This document shows, one piece after another, positions 1-7,453 of a DNA stretch of 16,133 nt. Position 1 is the first letter of the stretch. Each line of letters starts with the position of its first letter. The DNA is from Spirochaetaceae bacterium (lineage in GTDB: Bacteria > Spirochaetota > Spirochaetia > Treponematales > Treponemataceae). The DNA lies in contig JAFNZQ010000052.1 of the NCBI GenBank assembly GCA_017382775.1, positions 1 to 16,133 on the forward strand, written 5' to 3'. The position numbers were made by a program, and so were the translations under genes. Under the pieces are notes generated by a model, which did no database searches, was not told the origin of the DNA, and was given only the letters and a program-made list of their open reading frames with translations.

Positions 1-856
1 TGGACAAAATCGTAACGGACTTCAATTCGCTAATGGCAGGATAGCCTGTTTTCCAATCAATAATGTGGTGAAAAATCTGTCCGTTTTTTTCAAAAAACCT
101 TTCGTAGTCACCTGAAGTAACCACCGCACCGTCTTCCAAACTAACCACGATTGCGGCATGGTTTTCCCCAAAGGGATTTTTTATGCCTACCCTCCACTCT
201 TGGGTGTCGGGGGAATTTTTTCCGAAAATAAATATATTGCCGCCTAAATCGAGAATGGCTCGGGAAACCCTTTCTTCCACAAGGATTTTTTCCAATTCAT
301 CGCACACATAACCTTTGACAATTCCGCCTAAATCAAGGGCGGACTTTTCGTCTTCTAAAAAAATTGTACCATTGGCTTCGTCAAGAATAACTTTACGAAA
401 GTCGCAATGACTTTGAGCTTCGGAAATTTCCTCATTGGTGGGAACACGGGGATTGGAACCCAAAACGTCCCATAAACGCGTTAGGGGTAAAATCAAGGGA
501 TTGAAAGCACCGTCGGTGGCATGGGCGGCCTCCAAAGCAGCCTTTACCACAAAAAATGTTTCGTCACTAACCTTAACCGCACTTTTACCGGCACAATCAT
601 TTATTTTGGAAATTTCCGAGGTGGCAACATTCACGCTGAATTTATTGTCCAAGGCAATAATGCGATCAAAAAGTCGATTATACAATTTTGAACTGCCGTC
701 GGCAAAAAGATTGATGCGACAGAGGGTTCCCATGGCAAGAATCTCACGAGGAGGCGGTGCCTTGCAGCCCATGAGAACAAGGAAGATACAAAGGACAAGA
801 CCTGTGGAAAAAACCGGGAAAGTTTTGTCCACAGGTAAAGTTTTTCGTCTATTCAT
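1..856 (-). CDS. apbE: FAD:protein FMN transferase, ApbE family, lipoprotein (3' end beyond window)
   Basis: ApbE enzymes move FMN from FAD onto Thr/Ser residues of periplasmic flavoproteins such as Rnf/Nqr subunits. The 285 visible residues begin with a basic stretch, a hydrophobic segment (about 19-30) and the lipobox L28-M-G-C31, so the mature protein should be a lipoprotein facing the periplasm. Family hallmarks are LDLGGIVKGY at 174-183, the second LDLGGN at 202-207, and a C-terminal segment with SGDYERFF followed by HHIIDWKTGYPA, the usual FAD/Mg-binding region. T. pallidum has a lipoprotein ApbE homologue (Ftp, TP0796) that works as an FMN transferase and, in some forms, an FAD pyrophosphatase. 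The ATG at 854-856 is the first start after an in-frame stop and lies 26 bases after the coiled-coil gene, so it is probably the last visible gene of the exbB operon. I see no strong Shine-Dalgarno. The C-terminus is cut by the window edge. Lipoprotein and family calls are firm; which activity it has is not. Confidence 0.93.
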   Translation of the reverse strand, partial: MNRRKTLPVDKTFPVFSTGLVLCIFLVLMGCKAPPPREILAMGTLCRINLFADGSSKLYNRLFDRIIALDNKFSVNVATSEISKINDCAGKSAVKVSDETFFVVKAALEAAHATDGAFNPLILPLTRLWDVLGSNPRVPTNEEISEAQSHCDFRKVILDEANGTIFLEDEKSALDLGGIVKGYVCDELEKILVEERVSRAILDLGGNIFIFGKNSPDTQEWRVGIKNPFGENHAAIVVSLEDGAVVTSGDYERFFEKNGQIFHHIIDWKTGYPAISELKSVTILS

Positions 857-882
857 TGGTTTTCACAGTTGAAAATGCGGTT

Positions 883-3800
883 TTAATCGTCATTTTCATT
901 CCAGCCTTCCAAAATAAGGGAAATTTCACCAACGGAAATATTCAATCGGGCTGCAATTTCTTCGATTTTCCAACCTTGTCGCATTAAGGTTTTCACGGTG
1001 TCGTAGGTTTTTTCCGTTGTGGCGGATTTCACCTTTCGTCTGGGCGCGGAAGGTGCAGCATCCATGGTCATAACATCACTTTGCAGCTCTTTGTGCAGAT
1101 TACTCATGCGAGTCTCAATTTCCGCAAGCCATTGCTGGGAATTCTTAACGTTTTGGATTTTTTCATCGGCGGCAGCCAACATGGCATCCAAACTTTCCAG
1201 TTTCTCAACGGCACTTCCGATTTTGCCCTGTTTTTCCATAATCTGTTTGGTGGCTTCTTGGGCTTCGATGAGTTTGGGATTGATTTTTTCCGTTTCGGTA
1301 AAGCAAGCCTTAATGCGGCCTTCAATTTCTTTAAGCTGTTCGAAGGAACGATCGATGTCGTCCATTGCCTGTTCCAAAACCGGACTTTTCTTTTCCAGCC
1401 TATCGTAGCGAGAATTGATGTCACGCAAACTGTTTTGGAATTCACGGATTTCTCGTTCAAGCCCCAACAAATTGTCGTTCATGGAATTGAAGTTGTCCAT
1501 CTTCTTGTCCATGGACTCGGACATGGCCAAAAGCTGACCGAATTTTTCGTCCAAAACCTCGATTTTTTTCTTTTCGCTGTTGATGTTTGCCAGTTTTGTG
1601 GCAGCATCGGTTTCCAACTGGCGGATTCGACTGAATTGGTTTTCCAAATCTTTGGCAACTCTGGAAAATCCGTCAACGCGGGAAATATAGGTTTTCAAAC
1701 TGTTAAGGGCGTTGTCCAAATAATTCTTTCGTTCTTCCGCCTGTGTGAGTATTTGATTCTGCTTAATAAATTCATTCAAGCGATCGTTGATTTTATCCAA
1801 AGCGATGGTTAAATCACCGGTTTCTTTCTGAATTTTAATACGCAACTTCTCTTGGGAATCTTCCAGTGAGGAACGAGTTTCCTGCAACTTGGTTTGCATG
1901 GTTCGAATGTTGTGTTCTGCCATGGAATTATGCTCGCGAATACGCTTTTGCACATCGTCGGACATTTCTTCGTAGGACTTTTTCAGTTCTCCAAGAATTT
2001 CCTTGTTGCTTTCTTCGTAGGAAGACACGGCGGTGTTCATATTGTCTTTCAAGGAATCCAATTCCGTAAGCAATTTGTCCCTTTCATCCTTGACCTGACT
2101 GAAATATTCCTGCACACCGGCGTTAAAATCATCACCGATTTTGGCCAATTTTTCATCAGCGGAAACTTTAAGGGTATTCAATTTCACACCGAAATCATCA
2201 TTGTATTCGGTGATTTGGCTGTCAACCCGAGATTTCCATGTGTCAAAATCGCCGCGAACGGTATCCAAGGAAGACATGGCGTTCTGCTTGGCAGAATTAA
2301 CATCATCCAAAATGCTGCGAATTTGCAGGGAAATTTCGTTTTGGTGATTTTTCAGTTTTTCCAAAGTTTCCGCATCGTAGGTTGCAAAGTCGTTTTGAAT
2401 GCGTTCGGAACTGGAAGCTCGGGCGGCATCAAAATCCTTTTGAATACGTTCGATAAATTCTGCCACTGCCACATCCACGGATTCCAAACGGCTTTCAATG
2501 GAGGATTCCGCGGTTTTGATAACCTCATCCAAGCGAGCGGAGTTGGAACGGTAATTTTCATGAAGTCCGTTCAACTTTTCCTTTATTTCTTCGTTGTATT
2601 TTTGTTCCACCTGTTGGCGTTCATCCTTGGATTCGTTGGCGATTTGTGCCAATTGGGCTTCAACGGAATTTTTCCATGAAATGAATTCGCTGTTCATGGT
2701 GTTTTTTCGCACGTTAAGGTCATCGAAAAATTCATCTTCGAAAAGTTTCAACTTGGAAGATACATTGTCGTAGGATTTTTTCTTCAAGGCCTCCAACTCG
2801 TCCACAAGTCCGGAAATGCTGTCGGAAAGTTTTTTGGTACGAGCGTCGAAATCCTGTTGGAAATCCTCCGTTCTTTGGCGATGATTTTTTTCGTACTCGT
2901 CCAAGTTGGCAACAACGGATTTTTCCGTGTTTTCCATGGCGATTCGCAACTGCTCGGAAAGGGCTTCCACGTCATCGGCAATTTTCACGAAATTGTCAAA
3001 ACGGTAGGATACTTCATTTTTGTAGGCATCAAACCGTGATTCCGCGTCACTGAACACAAGTTGGTATTTTTCTTCAATGGCATCAGAAACGGATTTGTAC
3101 CTATCATCGATACGATTATCCAAGGATTCCACACGGGAATTAAGGTCATCTTCCAAATTGGAAATTTTCGTTTCCGTTTCGGATGTAACCTTTTGGATAA
3201 TCTCGTTGAAATCCGCTTGAACCTTGTCGCTTTTTTCCGAAAAGTTGGAAGACAGATCTTCAATTTGACGGGTGGCGCGTTCAATATTGTCGGCAATATC
3301 ACTTTTGAAATGGGCAATTTTTTCATCCGCATCGGCAAAACCCTCTTCCATCCGCCGGGATTTATCCGAAAGATTGGTTTCGAAGTTTTCCATTCGGGAA
3401 TCAAAGTCCGTTCGGAATTCGCCGAATTCGTTTTCAAAGCCGGAAATCATTATTTGATGTTTGGACTCCAAATTTTGCATTTCGGCACGAGCGCTTTCCA
3501 AGGTGGCATCAATTTCGTTTTTCAGCCGAGAATGTAAATCGTCCATATCGCCTTTGATTTCCGCAACCTTGGCGTCAAAGTCATTTTTCATTGCAGTGGC
3601 AGTGTCGGAATAGCCGGCTCCCAACTCGTTGGTTTTTGCCACCACATGATTGGTAAGTTTCGCTTCCCAATCGGAAAGCATTTTCGTTTGGCGAGCGGTG
3701 GCTTCATCGGTGGAATCGCTAACTCGTTTTATCTTTTCGGTAAGCACTTGATCCATGGTGGAAATCTCCGTGGATATAGTCTGACCGGCTCGTTCCAAAG

Positions 3801-4620
3801 CATTTTTCTGTTCAGCCAGCAATTCCTTTTCTTTTTGAGAAATAATTTCCTGCATTCGGTCGGACAAGTCATCAATTTTCTGTAAAAATGCCGCTTTTCT
3901 ATCCGAGGAAATTTCATCCAACTGGGAAAAAATGTCCGTTTCGAAGGAATTTGCCTTTTGGGTGGCGGTGGCGAAAACGGCGTTCAACTGGGAAGAAACG
4001 GAGGAAACCAAATCTTCGCCCTTTATAATGGAAGAATTTATTCCATCCTGAACGGCGGCAACCTTGTCGCGGAATTCAGCGATGAGGTTGTCTCCCAGGT
4101 CTTTCAAATCGGCGGCATTTTTCGTTGCCAAATCGTTGCAAATTTCGGGAATGCGGCGGGAAATATCTTCCACGCCCTTGGCCATATCGTCAATTTTTTT
4201 GTAGCGAGCATCCCAGTGCTTGGCGTCCTTTTCCACCAATTTGAGATTTTCTTCCGCACGCATGGTCATTCCCACCAAATTTTGGATGGTTTCGTTGTAT
4301 TCGGCAATTTGTTTTTCGATATTGGCCAAATCCTTCAACTTAGCATCCAAACCGCTGCTGGAATTAAGAAAATCCGTTCGCAAACCCTCCAAACGTTTTA
4401 TTTCCGCAAGGGCGCGCTGCTGATTTGTTTCCAATTCGGCGGAAAGTTCCGTAAGCAACTTTGTTCTGGCGTCGAAAAATTCCTTCAATTTTTTTTCAAT
4501 CACATCGCCGTATTTCTTCACCTTATCGATTGAACGATTGTCGCTGTCAAGCATTCTGAAAACCAAAATTAAAGCCACAGAAACAGCAATAGAAATTATA
4601 CTGCCAATAATTGTTCCCAT
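883..4620 (-). CDS. Giant membrane-anchored coiled-coil protein, SpiroCoCo type, with C-terminal helix-turn-helix
   Basis: This 1,245-residue protein opens with one hydrophobic segment (about residues 2-21) followed by RMLDSDNR, which suggests an N-terminal inner-membrane anchor with the rest in the cytoplasm. Nearly everything from about 25 to 1180 is charged, Ala/Glu/Lys/Asp-rich sequence with hydrophobic residues spaced 3-4 apart and almost no Pro or Gly, so a long, near-continuous coiled coil. The composition matches spirochaete proteins annotated as SpiroCoCo family; their function is, to my knowledge, unknown. After a short basic Pro/Ala linker (about 1188-1200), residues 1206-1237 form a plausible helix-turn-helix (YDTVKTLM, then GWKIEEIAARLNISVGEISLIL), like sigma region 4-type domains. 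The ATG at 4620 has a GGGG-type Shine-Dalgarno that overlaps the stop of the HAD gene 9 bases upstream. A filament, scaffold or DNA-membrane tether would fit, but that is inference. Confidence 0.9.
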   Translation of the reverse strand: MGTIIGSIISIAVSVALILVFRMLDSDNRSIDKVKKYGDVIEKKLKEFFDARTKLLTELSAELETNQQRALAEIKRLEGLRTDFLNSSSGLDAKLKDLANIEKQIAEYNETIQNLVGMTMRAEENLKLVEKDAKHWDARYKKIDDMAKGVEDISRRIPEICNDLATKNAADLKDLGDNLIAEFRDKVAAVQDGINSSIIKGEDLVSSVSSQLNAVFATATQKANSFETDIFSQLDEISSDRKAAFLQKIDDLSDRMQEIISQKEKELLAEQKNALERAGQTISTEISTMDQVLTEKIKRVSDSTDEATARQTKMLSDWEAKLTNHVVAKTNELGAGYSDTATAMKNDFDAKVAEIKGDMDDLHSRLKNEIDATLESARAEMQNLESKHQIMISGFENEFGEFRTDFDSRMENFETNLSDKSRRMEEGFADADEKIAHFKSDIADNIERATRQIEDLSSNFSEKSDKVQADFNEIIQKVTSETETKISNLEDDLNSRVESLDNRIDDRYKSVSDAIEEKYQLVFSDAESRFDAYKNEVSYRFDNFVKIADDVEALSEQLRIAMENTEKSVVANLDEYEKNHRQRTEDFQQDFDARTKKLSDSISGLVDELEALKKKSYDNVSSKLKLFEDEFFDDLNVRKNTMNSEFISWKNSVEAQLAQIANESKDERQQVEQKYNEEIKEKLNGLHENYRSNSARLDEVIKTAESSIESRLESVDVAVAEFIERIQKDFDAARASSSERIQNDFATYDAETLEKLKNHQNEISLQIRSILDDVNSAKQNAMSSLDTVRGDFDTWKSRVDSQITEYNDDFGVKLNTLKVSADEKLAKIGDDFNAGVQEYFSQVKDERDKLLTELDSLKDNMNTAVSSYEESNKEILGELKKSYEEMSDDVQKRIREHNSMAEHNIRTMQTKLQETRSSLEDSQEKLRIKIQKETGDLTIALDKINDRLNEFIKQNQILTQAEERKNYLDNALNSLKTYISRVDGFSRVAKDLENQFSRIRQLETDAATKLANINSEKKKIEVLDEKFGQLLAMSESMDKKMDNFNSMNDNLLGLEREIREFQNSLRDINSRYDRLEKKSPVLEQAMDDIDRSFEQLKEIEGRIKACFTETEKINPKLIEAQEATKQIMEKQGKIGSAVEKLESLDAMLAAADEKIQNVKNSQQWLAEIETRMSNLHKELQSDVMTMDAAPSAPRRKVKSATTEKTYDTVKTLMRQGWKIEEIAARLNISVGEISLILEGWNENDD

Positions 4621-4629
4621 AATATCCCC

Positions 4630-5301
4630 TTATTCCAACACAATTTTTTGCAACTGTCGATAATTCTCAAAGGAAATATCAGCCTCAGCGGGCTTGATAT
4701 TCAATAATTTTTTCCATTTTGGCCAGAGATAGGCCGTTTTCATTCCCACGGAATGGGCGCCGATGACATCGTTGGTCACGCTGTTGCCCACATACAAAAT
4801 TTTTTCCGGCGAAAGTCCCATTTTTTTCGATAAAGCCAAAAATGGCTCCGGAGCGGGCTTCAAGGCGCCGGCTTCTTCGCTGCACATGGCGATATCAAAA
4901 AAATGTGCCATTCCCCATAGGTCACCTTTTTGCGATGGCGGAAAATCCGACAAAAGAGCCAGAGGATAATTCCGGGCCTTCAATTCGGTTATAAATTCCC
5001 GAATGCCATCCAAGGCCTCCACTTTATGAAAAAAGGGTTCGAATCCACGATAAACCAATTCGTCCACCATTTTTTTCACGGTTTCCGGCGACATCCCGGT
5101 AGCCTTGGACATAAGGTCGTATTGGGTGGCAAAAAAGTCCTCTTGAAAACCCATGTGATGAAGCTTCCGCCTCACCTGCAAAAATTTCCAAAACAAACCC
5201 ATGTTTTTCACCATGTAAAACGTCATTTTACGCCACAGTGTCCAAGCGTCGTAAAAGGTTCCATCAATATCAAATGCCACAGCAGAAATTTCTTTCATCA
5301 T
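4630..5301 (-). CDS. HAD superfamily hydrolase
   Basis: A 223-residue cytoplasmic protein with all four haloacid dehalogenase motifs: motif I FDIDGT (nucleophile D11, acid/base D13), motif II Ser118 in ALLSD, motif III Lys148 in ALKPAPEPF, and motif IV VGNSVTND (about 171-178, with D178). The helical cap between motifs I and II (about 18-105) is typical of phosphoglycolate-phosphatase-like members, so a small-molecule phosphatase is the likely activity; the substrate cannot be read from sequence. Motif IV has GN where many relatives have GD. The start is the first of two tandem ATG codons; its ATG overlaps the TGA of the TonB-like gene by 4 bases, implying translational coupling. A perfect 5-bp inverted repeat that includes the GAGG ribosome-binding site lies just before the start. 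Why a HAD enzyme sits between TonB and the coiled-coil gene is not obvious; it may be a passenger or act on an envelope precursor. Confidence 0.9.
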   Translation of the reverse strand: MMKEISAVAFDIDGTFYDAWTLWRKMTFYMVKNMGLFWKFLQVRRKLHHMGFQEDFFATQYDLMSKATGMSPETVKKMVDELVYRGFEPFFHKVEALDGIREFITELKARNYPLALLSDFPPSQKGDLWGMAHFFDIAMCSEEAGALKPAPEPFLALSKKMGLSPEKILYVGNSVTNDVIGAHSVGMKTAYLWPKWKKLLNIKPAEADISFENYRQLQKIVLE

Positions 5302-6266
5302 TGTGATGCCTCACAGGAAAAATTCAAAAATGAAGACTCGTCGGATGCAACAAATTTCCACGAGGAAATTTCCACTTTAACGGCATTGGCCACATCCTCG
5401 GAAGGACAACCTTGTACGCCAATACCGGAAAGGGGAACGTTACCCGACGGTAAAACTCTAAACGAAACGGAAATTTTTTCCGCAGAAAGTTCCGCGGAAG
5501 AAATTTTCGGAATTCCCGGTGAGGACAAAATCCGCATATCACCGGAAGATGACTTTAAGGCATATTTTCCGCCACGATTGCGGAAAAACCCCGTGAATTT
5601 CAGTCCGGCGGAAGTAATTTCCCCGGGAGAAAACTGATCTTCCACATCAATGGGAGCGATGCCCTCGTTTTGGGGCAAGGACGCAATTTGACCGTTATCC
5701 TCAAAAACCTGTATTTCCGCCGTTCGCAAAACGCTGTTTTCCACGGGAAGCTCGGTTGCGACCTCATTGGTGGTGGCAACGGCAGTCGGGACAGGAGCGG
5801 TCACAGGGGCATTTTCACCACCATCGGTGACCACAGGAGCCTTTGGCGAAACATTGGCTGTTACGGCCACAGGCTTGGATTGAACAGGGGATTGAACCGA
5901 TGCGGTTACAGGCCTTTCCGGTTGAGAAATCGGTTTCGATGGGGAAATTTTCGCCACAGGGGAAGTCGTCTCCATACTTGTGGTTTCGGATATGGGCAGA
6001 GACTTGTCCGTCACCGGATTTTCGGGTGCGGGATAGGCTTGGGAAATTTCCGTTTTTTCATTAATCCCAATTTCAGCCGGGGAAGAGACTGCCTCAATCT
6101 GTCCGAAATTACCTTCTTGTGGTAAAATCAACTTTAAATGGACAACCTTTGTTCCATCCGCCACAAAAGCCCTTATGGGAATGGACACCAACACGGCCCC
6201 AAGAATTGCCCAAAAAAGAATTGTGGAGCAAAAACCGAAAATGTTCCTCGAGGACACCGCCGTCAT
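5298..6266 (-). CDS. TonB-like energy transducer
   Basis: 322 residues with TonB architecture: a single N-terminal transmembrane segment (about 9-30), a long Pro/Thr/Val/Ser-rich linker (about 45-225) suited to span the periplasm, and a compact C-terminal domain (about 235-322). The end of that domain (ISVSFRVLPSGNV about 265-280, then a conserved-looking ISSWKF) resembles the strand-helix-strand of TonB C-terminal domains. Together with ExbB and ExbD directly upstream it should transmit proton-motive force to outer membrane receptors. The E. coli TonB SHLS motif is not present: the membrane segment has no histidine, so coupling to ExbB/ExbD must differ in detail. The ATG overlaps the exbD stop by 4 bases and has a strong GGGGAGG site within the end of exbD. 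The C-terminal domain match is by eye and moderate; the context makes it much stronger. TolA is a less likely alternative because no long helical domain is present. Confidence 0.8.
   Translation of the reverse strand: MTAVSSRNIFGFCSTILFWAILGAVLVSIPIRAFVADGTKVVHLKLILPQEGNFGQIEAVSSPAEIGINEKTEISQAYPAPENPVTDKSLPISETTSMETTSPVAKISPSKPISQPERPVTASVQSPVQSKPVAVTANVSPKAPVVTDGGENAPVTAPVPTAVATTNEVATELPVENSVLRTAEIQVFEDNGQIASLPQNEGIAPIDVEDQFSPGEITSAGLKFTGFFRNRGGKYALKSSSGDMRILSSPGIPKISSAELSAEKISVSFRVLPSGNVPLSGIGVQGCPSEDVANAVKVEISSWKFVASDESSFLNFSCEASQ
5302..5315 (-). promoter_or_regulatory. Hairpin covering the HAD gene ribosome-binding site
   Basis: TGTGA and TCACA form a perfect 5-bp stem around a 4-base loop (stems 5302-5306 and 5311-5315). 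The structure lies in the last codons of the TonB-like gene and directly before the ATG of the HAD gene. The likely GAGG Shine-Dalgarno is partly in the stem. Such a hairpin would be melted by ribosomes finishing the upstream gene, coupling the two. The inverted repeat is visible; the function is inferred, and a 5-bp stem can arise by chance. Confidence 0.35.
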
Positions 6267-6673
6267 TCAGCCTCCCCGGTTCGTAAATTTATCGTGGCAA
6301 ATCCGTAAAAACGCAATGCATCCATCACGGTAATTAACATGGATGTTTTGGCATCTCCCTTGGCTTCAACATTTACCGGGAAGGCCGAACGCTCTTCCTT
6401 GGGAAGACGAAAGGTTCGCAAAAATTCCGAAATTTCGTCAAAGGTTTTCTCGTTTCCGTCCAGGAGAAATCCCTTTTCGGTAACGGAAAGGGTGAATGAG
6501 GCAACATCGGCGGCTTCGGCGGTTTTCGCTTCGGGAAGCCCCACTGTAATGGCCGGAAGAGACATAAAAGTCGCGGCCACCATGAAGAACAGCAACAACT
6601 GAAAAATTATGTCCACCAAGGGAATCAAATCGATTTTTGCGCTTCCGGAACTGAAATGTCGCTTAAATTTCAT
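6263..6673 (-). CDS. exbD: ExbD/TolR-family proton channel subunit
   Basis: 136 residues, the normal length for ExbD/TolR. A short cytoplasmic N-terminus (KRHFSSGSAKID) leads into one transmembrane helix (about 16-37) holding the family signature IDLIPLVDIIFQLLLFFM. Asp21 in PLVD corresponds to the essential proton-carrying Asp25 of E. coli ExbD. The rest (about 45-136) is the periplasmic domain, with the usual strand FTLSVTEKGFLLDG and a final helix-strand segment. ExbD pairs with ExbB to form the inner-membrane motor that drives TonB. The ATG at 6673 overlaps the end of exbB by 11 bases, with an AAGGGA ribosome-binding site inside exbB. The stop overlaps the TonB-like start by 4 bases. A TolR role is possible on sequence alone, but a TonB-like gene follows and no TolA or TolB is visible. 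Confidence 0.92.
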   Translation of the reverse strand: MKFKRHFSSGSAKIDLIPLVDIIFQLLLFFMVAATFMSLPAITVGLPEAKTAEAADVASFTLSVTEKGFLLDGNEKTFDEISEFLRTFRLPKEERSAFPVNVEAKGDAKTSMLITVMDALRFYGFATINLRTGEAE

Positions 6674-7286
6674 ACATACTGTCCCTTCCGCTGAGTTTTA
6701 GGATAATATCCGTTACGGCAGATTCGATTTCCGTAATTTTTTCGTTGGCCTTTGCTTTGAAAACACCGTGAAAAATCGATGCCGGTATGGCCACAATAAT
6801 TCCGGTGGCCGTGGTTACCAAGGATTTTGAAATGGCCGCCGCAATGAGGGGCGGATTTAGGGCGGAATAACTTTCACCGATTACGGCAAAGGCCTCTATA
6901 TTGCCCACTACGGTACCCAAAAGCCCCAACAGGGTGGCCACGGAGGCTATCATTCCCAAGGGCTGAATTTGTTTTTCCAATAAGGGCATTATGCGTCGAG
7001 ATTCGTTTTCCACAGCCTCGCGAATGTCGTCGTCTTTGTAGGCACGAAATTCCAAGGCCTTTTTCACCATAAGGGCATAGGGCGTGGCAGATTCCACACA
7101 ATGACTTATGGCTTGATCAAAGTCGCGACTCTCAATGGTAACAGCGAGGTTTTTCGCTAAAACATCGTCCTTTCGTTTCAACGAAGCAAAGAAAAAAATT
7201 CGTTCAAAAATCATGTAGGTGGCGTAAATTCCGCAGATAAAAATCGGAATCATCAAAAAACCACCGCTTTTTATTATTTCAATCAC
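6663..7286 (-). CDS. exbB: ExbB/TolQ/MotA-family proton channel protein
   Basis: With the GTG start at 7284-7286 the protein has 207 residues and three membrane segments (about 8-36, 110-137 and 148-175), as in the MotA/TolQ/ExbB family. The second and third helices show the family pattern GLLGTVVGN followed by SLVTTATGIIVAIPA. I chose the GTG because a strong GGAGG lies 8 bases upstream; an upstream in-frame TTG (7325) would add 13 residues but would put the Shine-Dalgarno inside the gene. Thr159 matches E. coli ExbB Thr181, but the position of the conserved Glu176 is Lys154 here. ExbB forms the pentameric channel that uses proton flow to energise TonB. It is the first gene of the operon, about 73 bases after the predicted start of transcription. 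Confidence 0.93.
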   Translation of the reverse strand: MIEIIKSGGFLMIPIFICGIYATYMIFERIFFFASLKRKDDVLAKNLAVTIESRDFDQAISHCVESATPYALMVKKALEFRAYKDDDIREAVENESRRIMPLLEKQIQPLGMIASVATLLGLLGTVVGNIEAFAVIGESYSALNPPLIAAAISKSLVTTATGIIVAIPASIFHGVFKAKANEKITEIESAVTDIILKLSGRDSMYEI

Positions 7287-7365
7287 TTTTCTCCCCTCCC
7301 CGGGAAAGATGAATGGCACTTTCAAAACCCAAATTAAATTTTAAAATACGCCAATATTCACCACT

Positions 7366-7394
7366 ATTATATCACATTTTCAAAATAATATCAA
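7366..7394 (-). promoter_or_regulatory. Sigma70-type promoter of the exbB operon
   Basis: On the minus strand, TTGATA (7389-7394) and TATAAT (7366-7371) are separated by 17 bases: five of six and six of six consensus bases at ideal spacing. Transcription should start near 7359, giving a 5' leader of about 73 bases before the exbB GTG. It lies in the 167-base gap after the Omp85-like gene. No convincing terminator separates that gene from this promoter, so some read-through into exbB is possible. Confidence 0.8.
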
Positions 7395-7453
7395 GGGATT
7401 TATGGGAAAAATGCGTATTTTCTTTCCATAAAACGGTATTTTTTTTCAAAATT

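Noticed and set aside
435..872. Plus-strand open frame of 145 codons opposite apbE
   Set aside because: The minus-strand frame encodes clear ApbE motifs, a lipobox and the right order of conserved segments; the plus-strand peptide shows no domain.
1081..4533. Long plus-strand open frames (for example 1081-1812, 1894-2679, 3061-3537, 3958-4533) opposite the giant coiled-coil gene
   Set aside because: All lie in the same frame, in exact codon register with the minus-strand gene. That gene avoids TTA, CTA and TCA, whose complements are stop codons, so the opposite frame stays open. The peptides are unnaturally rich in Phe, Gly, Asn and Ile and have no sensible start signals.
2978..4620. Repetitive look of the coiled-coil gene as possible tandem DNA repeats
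   Set aside because: The similarity is at the level of amino-acid composition and heptad-like spacing; I see no exact or near-exact nucleotide repeat units.
7287..7325. N-terminal extension of ExbB from TTG at 7325
   Set aside because: It would place the strong GGAGG inside the gene, and the extra 13 residues do not fit the family N-terminus; the GTG at 7286 has ideal spacing to GGAGG.
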